64,000 bases of DNA from Apoda limacodes. Taxonomy: Eukaryota; Arthropoda; Insecta; Lepidoptera; Limacodidae. Where the stretch lies: contig OX291545.1 in assembly GCA_946406115.1 (NCBI GenBank), positions 3,348,001 to 3,412,000 of the forward strand, in the 5' to 3' direction. This document shows positions 58,231 through 64,000 of the stretch, one piece after another. A program made the position numbers and the translations under genes. Position 1 is the first letter of the stretch, and every line of letters starts with the position of its first letter. The notes beneath the pieces were generated by a model. That model was not told the DNA's origin. It ran no database searches and worked only from the letters and a program-made list of their open reading frames with translations.

Positions 58231-58398
58231 GTTCTACAGCGACTAATAAAGTCACGTGGCAAGGGACAGAGCAAGAACCTTTCAGTCCAAATGGTGGCAG
58301 CGGAGAAGCTAGCACAGTGTCCACCCGATATGTTCGACGTGGTGCTAGATGAGAATCAGCTGGAAGATGCTTGCGAACACATTGCTGAGTATTTGGAG
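58231..58398 (+). CDS. Ca-beta: Ca-beta exon 9 (end of GK domain)
   Basis: 56 codons, phase 0 at both ends, between atggcag| and ttggag|gtcagt. It reads [20 protein letters not shown], then [20 protein letters not shown] and [16 protein letters not shown]. The last helices of the GK domain, including the [20 protein letters not shown] signature, are highly conserved from insects to vertebrates and complete the alpha-1 binding pocket. The intron before it is short (163 nt). Residues 334-389. Confidence 0.97.
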
Positions 58399-59824
58399 GT
58401 CAGTATCCTTAGGTTTTTGTACGAATAATGCATCTTCTGGTCTCAAAGCAAAGATAACAAAAAATATACTACTAGTGATAGGTATATTTTTTGATTATAT
58501 TTAAAGTAAAAACTTCTGCATTCTTTGTGAACAGTGAACGAAAGTGAACCGTCACGCTCAGGTCGGTGACGCTTAATCGGATTTACTCGGCTCCAGTCGT
58601 CAGTCTGCTACGTTTACTGTCCGACAAGCAGTTCATCATTCCAATCATTACGTTTTCATTCCAATAATATTATATTATTATGTATGTTTTTACTTCTATC
58701 GTGTGTATCATAAGTTGTTGTTGTGTTATTTTGCCATTCTTAATCAATATTTGTTGATTCTGTTCCTTTATGCACATTTAAGCAAATTTAGTAAATCTTA
58801 ATAGCATATTTTTATCGATTAACCTTAATTAATTATTTATTTATAAGTTGCGAGTAGTGATGAGTTAAATGTACATTATGTCAAAGTTTTTAAAAGTTGT
58901 TTATAATTTTAAGTTAAAATAGAGCGAGTGTGACTTTCCTTTTTTATAGTTTCGTTTTAATACTCAGTGTGAATTAATGTATCATTTTGTGCTGTTTTCA
59001 TTAAAACAAACTACAAAAAAAACATAAAAAAATCGACGCAAATTCCAACCCCAAATTGTTTAGAATCACGTCCTGAGTCTATAGTTTTAATAAGTGTCAC
59101 TTACAAACACGTAAGTTTTAGCAATGTCATCTAGATAAACATCATTCGTTAGTGTATTTTACTTCACTGATTCTGATAATATATTTGTGAAGAGAATAAT
59201 TAAAATTCTAAATGACTATAGATTGTCAGTATTGTTGATTAAATTTCTTTTAATAATTTTTTTAACTTTGAAATGTATTACTATTTGTACATGTACATAG
59301 TTATCTTTTGGACCAACTGTAGACTACCAGTATTATGTTTTGAAGAATTTTTAATTATATAAATATAAACATCATTAATAAGTAATTCAGTATTCAGATT
59401 ACTACATAAGAATAGCCTAAATCGTAAATACATAGTTACGATCCCCACATTTTGAGTTATAAATGTACTCTTAGAACCAAATAAATGCAAAATAAAGTTT
59501 TTGCTATAGATCTCGACTACGGCTGCAATATATATAATTTTTTTCCACTTCAATCATCTGTTTCATTTTTCATTTTAGTAATTAATTATTGTACATAAAC
59601 TTATATTAATAATTTAGCTTGTTTCAACAAGTTTAAACCTGTATAGTAGCTGTCAGCTTCACAAACTTATCCGAACTGCGGATACCGAGTGTTGAATATA
59701 AAAGCATTGCTGTACTATAATCTTCAGCTAACAATAAAATTGTAAATTTAGGCACGTACAGTCTTAATCAAACAGTTTAAATCAGCTTTATATCAGCTAT
59801 GCTTTTGCTATTTTAATATGATAG
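58399..59824 (+). other. Intron 9
   Basis: 1426 nt, AT-rich. No exon or recognisable transposon. The minus-strand 90-codon frame at 59281-59553 is compositionally AT-driven and unsupported. Confidence 0.5.
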
Positions 59825-59942
59825 ACGTACTGGAGAGCGACGCATCCGCCAGCGGCGCCACCCACGCCGCGACCAACCACGCACCACGCTACGCATCATG
59901 CGACACACCACGTGCACCACGCGCCAGCACACGCGCAACCTG
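59825..59942 (+). CDS. Ca-beta: Ca-beta exon 10 (post-GK, His/Thr/Pro-rich)
   Basis: It follows atatgatag| in phase 0 and ends caacctg|gtgagc in phase 1. It reads TYWRATHPPAAPPTPRPTTH, then HATHHATHHVHHAPAHAQP. The TYWRATHPP start matches the conserved end of the Ca-beta core, where the last GK helix leads into the tail. The following Ala/Pro- and His-rich run (10 His in about 20 residues) is low complexity and typical of insect Ca-beta tails. It was too short and too biased to stand out as an ORF, so I found it by extending from exon 9. Residues 390-429. Confidence 0.9.
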
Positions 59943-60417
59943 GTGAGCTTACCTTAAAGTACATGAAACAGCCTCATGTTCAATGTCAACCACCATAATT
60001 TTGTGCAAATTATAAAATTTTCCACTCTAGTAGCTATTGTCAATATGTTGTAATTGATATCGTTACTAACCAAATTCACCTAGTTTAGCCTCCGCAATTA
60101 TTTTCTGTTCCCAAATAAAAAAAATGGGTCGGTAGAAAAAAATCAGCCCCAATAAAGTGATCATGTGCAATATATTATAACATTAAATAAACTAATATGA
60201 ATAAAGCTAATATTTCAATATTTTTTTGTCTTGAACGTTTGATTTTGTTATAAAAACTATCACAATTCAAATGCCAATATGGTTTTACTTAAAGTTTCTT
60301 CAATTCCTTCATAAATTTTTAGTTAAACAATTTTCAAAATTTTGAAGGTATATAAACTTTGCTCTTGCTCCTCATAATTTGAAAATATTTCTATTGATCC
60401 CCCTGCTCACTCTGGAG
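59943..60417 (+). other. Intron 10
   Basis: 475 nt, AT-rich. The acceptor is ctctggag|, unusual in having G rather than C before AG. A pyrimidine tract, 'tgatccccctgctcactct', lies just before it. Confidence 0.5.
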
Positions 60418-60462
60418 GTCATCGTGAAAGGGCGGACTCTTACAGCTATGAAAGGGACAGAG
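60418..60462 (+). CDS. Ca-beta: Ca-beta exon 11 (tail, 45 nt)
   Basis: 45 nt, phase 1 at both ends. With the G from exon 10 it reads GHRERADSYSYERDR, then a split Gly before |gtattc. The upstream codons DPPAHSG are open in the same frame, but no AG lies ahead of them, so I set the start after ctggag. The RADSYSYERD motif with clustered Ser/Tyr and charged residues suits the basic-aromatic tails of insect Ca-beta proteins. Phase 1-1 means the exon could also be skipped. The exact 5' boundary is the least certain in the gene. Confidence 0.65.
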
Positions 60463-61404
60463 GTATTCAATTATCATACTAACCATATTAACTTGATGTA
60501 TCTTTAATATAATAGAAATAAAAACTTACGTTTAAACAAAAATAGATTTTAGTAGAAAAAAAAACTAATTCTGTGTAAATATCTCAGTGACTTTTATTAG
60601 ATGTTAAAATTTTGTTTTATCATTGATATCAATCGTAAAAGAAGAAACTTACATGTGTCACACCATGTATTTATAACAAATTTTGTTCGATTGCTCTTTA
60701 ATCATAATAATCATCAACCTGAGAAAATAGCAGAAGGGATTTCGTTGTAAATGTTTATTATAGTTCAAATGTATGTATGTATGTTAAAGTTGAAAATTAA
60801 TTAATTTACTCAGCAAATACTTAACTACTTTATCATAAGAAATATTTGAAAAAAAAAGAACAAATCCTCACCTTCCATCCCGCTGACTCCTCGCTGTTCA
60901 TTTCAGTACAAGCATCAGGGCAGGCCCATTAGCCGCCGAACTGAAGACCATATATTCCAGATATTCCATTAAATACCAGACACGCCGCCGACGTCCCTCA
61001 GCAGGTTCCAAACACTTTCTAGCGCCCCGCCCGCCTCATAACCCGCTTGCTAGCTGATTGAGGGTGTCGCTTTACTAACTGTTGTCGCCAGGAGTCCAAC
61101 TTACAGAGATTCAAAACGTTTGGCTTTAATCAAACAATATTTTTTGTGACTGATGTTATTTTGAAAGCTAAATATTTTTTATTTTAGTTAAACTTATATC
61201 ATATAAGTACCTACTATTAATTCTCTAAGATTTTGGGAACGTATAAGTTACGTAATGAAGAAGTAAAATTGCAACAAGACAAGGATATCTGATTCATTTA
61301 CAATCATAGAATTGAATAGAACTCTACGTAGTTTACAAAGAAGTTTAAATGAACAGGCAGATTCCCGATAAGGCCAGTTTGCTTTATTCTCTGATTTTCC
61401 ACAG
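60463..61404 (+). other. Intron 11, proximal part
   Basis: AT-rich except for 60907-61110, which includes a possible alternative last exon and a GC-richer non-coding stretch ('gcgccccgcccgcctcataa'). No other gene. Confidence 0.5.
60907..60932 (+). CDS. Ca-beta: Ca-beta alternative short last exon (candidate)
   Basis: After a strong acceptor (ctgttcatttcag|), the phase-1 continuation from exon 11 reads VQASGQAH and stops at TAG 60930-60932. This would give a short C-terminus and a protein of about 451 residues (1B isoform). An ATTAAA, a common variant poly(A) signal, lies near 60969. No donor with a good fit follows closely, which favours a terminal exon. The strength of the acceptor and the GC-rich downstream sequence are the support. 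It could also be a decoy. Confidence 0.4.
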
Positions 61405-61452
61405 CAACACCATCCCCACCGCCTGCCGCGGAAATGGTTCTTCCATGTCCGG
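61405..61452 (+). CDS. Ca-beta: Ca-beta cassette exon 12 (candidate, 48 nt)
   Basis: It lies between a strong acceptor (ttttccacag|) and a good donor (ccgg|gtaaagt). 48 nt, phase 1 at both ends, so it is neutral to the frame. It inserts ATPSPPPAAEMVLPCP between exon 11 and the last exon. The proline-rich, stop-free peptide and exact phase match argue for a genuine cassette. Its inclusion is unproven. With it, the 1B isoform (microexon included) would be 562 residues. A minus-strand ORF across it is a shadow. Confidence 0.5.
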
Positions 61453-61775
61453 GTAAAGTACGCAATTCCGGGGATGTCATGATGCAGATGTCCCTCAGTC
61501 TTGTCTCGTAACTCCAGCTTATAAAGGTGCCAGTAAGTTTGGGTGACCCCTGTGAGGAGTGTTCTCCTTCGACTTGGCGATCGCATTGTGGCGCCTTCCC
61601 GCCCCCCGTGTGGTGTGGTGTGTTGTGTGACGATTGATTTGGTTCAAATTTTATTTTACCTTAGTTTGTGACTCGTTGAGCAATTTATTACAGTACATTC
61701 TTTGAAACCATTTGAACCAGAATGGTTTTTATGAATGTAGTCGTTCTAAAGTTGATTGGGTTAATATATCCGCAG

Positions 61776-62086
61776 GAGGAAGAGCGCGGGCACCGCGGCC
61801 AGAGCGACTGGAGGAAGAATACTACCCTCGGGAACGGTACCAGCGGTACCCGCGCGAGCAGTACCCGGGTGCCGCGGAGGTGTACGGGCACGACTACACG
61901 CGGGATGCGTACCCACGCGACGAGTACCCGCGGGAGAACTACACGCGGGGGGAGTACCCGCGAGGAGAATACCCTCGCGAGGAGTATTCGCGCGAGGAGT
62001 ACCCCCGTGACGAGCGCGCGCCGCGCCGGGACCGTGACGCACCCGACGAGTACGCCCCCTCGCGGCGCGCGCTGAACGCCGTCTAG
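61776..62086 (+). CDS. Ca-beta: Ca-beta last exon (Tyr/Pro/Arg repeat tail)
   Basis: It follows atatccgcag| in phase 1 and ends at TAG 62084-62086. With the split Gly it reads GGRARAPRPERLEEEYYPRE, then RYQRYPREQYPGAAEVYGHD and a run of pentapeptides of the form Y-[PST]-R-x-[ENA] (eight in tandem, 61895-62014), ending RRDRDAPDEYAPSRRALNAV. The composition (Tyr, Arg, Glu, Pro) predicts a disordered tail after the GK domain. Very GC-rich, with the repeat visible as 15-bp periodicity in DNA, so length variation is likely. Two other long overlapping frames here are shadows of the same bias. Confidence 0.93.
61895..62014 (+). repeat. Ca-beta: 15-bp coding minisatellite (8 pentapeptides)
   Basis: Eight consecutive 15-bp units encode YTRDA, YPRDE, YPREN, YTRGE, YPRGE, YPREE, YSREE and YPRDE. 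Wobble bases differ between units, so the array is moderately old, but the Y-x-R spacing is strict. Confidence 0.95.
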
Positions 62087-62565
62087 CCCGTGCCTTCCGC
62101 GACTGCGTGTAACGTGGTGCTTTCTTTGAGACCTATTTTGCGGTTTCGCGTATCTTTAATGTTTTCGTTGTCGGGTTTATTGGGAGGCTGTTTCGATTCG
62201 CTGAGCTTTAGTGGCACGCTTGAACGCGGCTCCACGACTGACTGTGTGCGTGTGTCGCGTTATCCTTCGTGTGTGTGAGTGTTTGTTTGTGTGGGGCCGG
62301 AACTGTGGACGGCTTCTTGTCGATACGATGTCGGAGAGAGATTAACGTTAGGTAAGAGTACGGAACCACTGGTCGCACTCGATAGTTCGGAGCTCGCGTC
62401 AAATGTAAAAATTCTACATAATAATAATAATTTTAATACCGTTAGATATTATTCATTTTCCATTTTGAACATACGTACTCTGTAATTATATTGCATCGTC
62501 TGTACTTCATATCTGTACTTCATGGTTGCAATCATTTGTAAATAAAATACTTTATATCGAGCTAA
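62087..62565 (+). other. Ca-beta: Ca-beta 3'UTR
   Basis: The non-coding stretch after the stop. It is GC-moderate at first and becomes AT-rich. It ends just after the poly(A) signal at 62541. I see no other gene in it. Confidence 0.7.
62541..62546 (+). terminator. Ca-beta: Poly(A) signal AATAAA of Ca-beta
   Basis: AATAAA in 'tttgtaaataaaatacttta', about 455 nt after the stop codon. It is the first canonical hexamer downstream of the coding region. Confidence 0.65.
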
Positions 62566-62832
62566 ACGTTGAATTATTTCAGCCTCAAATTATAATGAAT
62601 TATTCATGTCTATTAATTTATTCTACCTAGGGTTAAACACCCAATTATCGACACTTTAACGTCGAGATTCGAGCATCTTTTTAAATATCTGGTTTCTTTA
62701 TGATGATACATGGTTCTTTATTGCACTGAGTGAAATTTTAGGCTTCATTCTATATTATTTAACAGTAAAAAGAAGTGTAATACTAATAACTTAGGAAATA
62801 AGACGAGATAGATTTAGGCTCTTTTTAGCCTA

Positions 62833-62940
62833 GTTATCGACTGCAAAATTCTATATATCGACACCCAGTAATCGACATGTTCCAATAATCGTGATCTAGT
62901 AATCAACATATCCTATTTATCGTCATCCAAATATCGACCT
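62833..62940. repeat. Degenerate ATCGAC array
   Basis: ATCGAC or a one-base variant occurs at 62836, 62857, 62871, 62888, 62902, 62919 and 62933. Spacing is 21, then 14, 17, 14, 17, 14 bp. An isolated further copy is at about 62647. The alternation implies a 31-bp dimeric unit made of two half-units. Confidence 0.7.
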
Positions 62941-63441
62941 AACTTCGAACACTATTCCCGAATAAAAGTCTTACTCAGTCTTTTAATCATTTTAATTCGC
63001 TAAATAAAAACAAGGACATGTTGGCATGTAATGCTTTGGTAATTGTAGTACTTAAGTAACTAATAATTTTAAAGCTATGGTGTTAATGTTTTAATTTTTT
63101 TAATCTTCTATATTATAAAATAGTTTTTTCTTATTTATTATGTCAACTTTTAATCACATTTTTGTTACTTAAGTAGGTTACTAATACTAAGTTTCATCTA
63201 CTTGCTTAATACTAATCAACAAAACTTAATGAGATCTTCTCAGTGGCATATAAAATTAACATACTTTTCATGATATTTCCACTTGGAATTACATTATTAT
63301 TAAGTAGGTACCTATTTATTATTTAATAATAAATTTATGGCAGGTTTTGATCACAGACACGTTTTAGTCTACCACTTAATTAATAGTTGTTTGGCTTAAA
63401 AATCTATAAAACAAATAAAGTTAAATGTTTTCTGAAGAACA

Positions 63442-63998
63442 TTAAATTAAAAACATTACATTGTGAAAGGCAGATATTCTTTCATTTCTGGTATTGTATA
63501 AAAAACCTCTTTTATTGCATAGCGTTGGTTTTGAAATTGCTTTGACTATGTCAGACTTTTGGTACCAGATTTTATCTTCTTTTTCCGGCCATTTGAACGT
63601 GTTACCCACAGAAAAGGTCAAGGTGCTAATTTCAAATTTGTTATTATCAACATTTTTAATTTCGCCTGGGAAAAATTCTCCTTCGTATTGGATTATAACA
63701 TAATCTCCACTAGAATATATTTTTTCTGGCTTAGAATATTTGCTCACTGGTATATCTTCGTCTGTTAGTTCTTGATCGATTTCCATGTTGTAGCTATCAT
63801 CACTTTCTGCATAATTTACCTCGGTGTCTGTATTGTCCGACGATGTATCATTTGGTTTCGGTTTTGGTGTTGTATTTTGTTTTTTCTTCTTATGTTCTTT
63901 ATCTTTTATTCTATTTTGCTTTTTGTTTTCCATTTCTCTCTATTTTAACTGTCTTTTCTCTACTCTTTCTTGGGCTTTAATTTCTTTTAGTTTTGCTG
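63442..63998 (-). pseudogene. Transposon-type ORF tail (pogo/DDE-like C-terminus?)
   Basis: A minus-strand frame runs from the window edge. It reads AAKLKEIKAQERVEKRQLK, a TAG (about 63942-63944), then REMENKKQNRIKDKEHKKKK, an acidic serine stretch, and GDYVIIQYEGEFFPGEIKNV with TFKWPEKEDKIWY, to a stop near 63442. The basic coiled run, acidic linker and 'GDYVI-Y...PGEI...F-WPEKED-IWY' module look like the C-terminus of insect DDE-type (pogo/jerky-like) transposases, as far as I recall. The coding character continues upstream of the stop, so it is a nonsense-broken copy, or the 163-codon ORF starts at 63933. The true N-terminus lies outside the window. Confidence 0.45.
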
Positions 63999-64000
63999 CT

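Larger units (their letters stand above)
3719..62086 (+). other. Ca-beta: Ca-beta gene locus (calcium channel beta subunit)
   Basis: Overview of the single gene. The exons, in order, are 1A or 1B, 2, 3, 4, microexon, 6, 7a or 7b, 8, 9, 10, 11, optional 12, and the last exon, with an alternative short end. All junctions have GT-AG and consistent phase. The protein is a cytoplasmic SH3-HOOK-GK (MAGUK-type) subunit that binds the I-II loop of high-voltage-activated calcium channel alpha-1 subunits and raises surface expression and current. The domain order and signature motifs in exons 2-10 make the family assignment secure. Isoform usage is inferred from sequence only. Confidence 0.95.

Noticed and set aside
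61722..62075. 117-codon and 93-codon frames overlapping the last exon
   Set aside because: They are shadows of the GC-rich 15-bp repeat. The Tyr/Arg frame alone is in phase with exon 11.

Overview
This window is animal nuclear DNA, AT-rich and loaded with transposon relics. It is almost certainly from a moth or butterfly (Lepidoptera): the RTE and Jockey-type LINE remnants, the tRNA-like SINEs and several short dispersed repeats (for example the 'tagcctatggacgcttg' and 'gttttctttcaccg' families) are of kinds I associate with lepidopteran genomes. The species cannot be named from the sequence.

The one conventional gene I can support is the voltage-gated calcium channel beta subunit (Ca-beta, CACNB family). 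It lies on the + strand from about 3.5 to 62.55 kb. I reconstructed it exon by exon from splice sites and reading phase. Two alternative first coding exons (3719-3760 and 17261-17308) both end in phase 0. They join, across introns of 41 kb or 27.5 kb, to exon 2 (44859-44975). The SH3 domain is in exons at 46300 and 50524. A 21-nt microexon (54254-54274) lies in the HOOK linker. The guanylate-kinase-like (GK) domain begins at 56004 and continues through a duplicated pair of 124-nt exons (56876 and 57047), then 57927 and 58231. The C-terminal tail is in exons at 59825 and 60418, a putative cassette exon (61405) and a last exon (61776-62086). An alternative short last exon may lie at 60907. The phases close exactly: 1B start, one GK alternative, microexon included and cassette skipped gives 1641 nt, or 546 residues. 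The 3'UTR ends near an AATAAA at 62541.

The giant first intron (3.8-44.9 kb) is a transposon graveyard. It holds a hAT-like MITE (4773-5289), SINEs and tandem repeats. It also holds a 5.8 kb composite of a 38-bp satellite in opposite orientations with foldback-element arms (18.4-24.2 kb), and an RTE LINE inside a long-inverted-repeat element (25.7-27.8 kb). Further on are a GC-rich, CRE-containing island (30.24 kb), an antisense Transib/RAG1-like transposase relic (33.4-34.1 kb), Jockey-type and other LINE pieces (34.4-36.7 kb), a hAT deletion derivative with a perfect 8-bp target duplication (38285-38880), and an antisense P-element/THAP9-like transposase relic (40.2-42.6 kb). Later introns carry more RTE and Jockey debris. 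Beyond the gene, 62.6-64 kb holds a small degenerate ATCGAC array and the end of an antisense transposon-type ORF.

The most interesting observation is the mutually exclusive GK exon pair. Only 47 nt separate the two exons and each is 124 nt, so using both or neither appears to shift the frame into an early stop. Next are the inverted satellite complex, the microexon and the RAG1-like relic.
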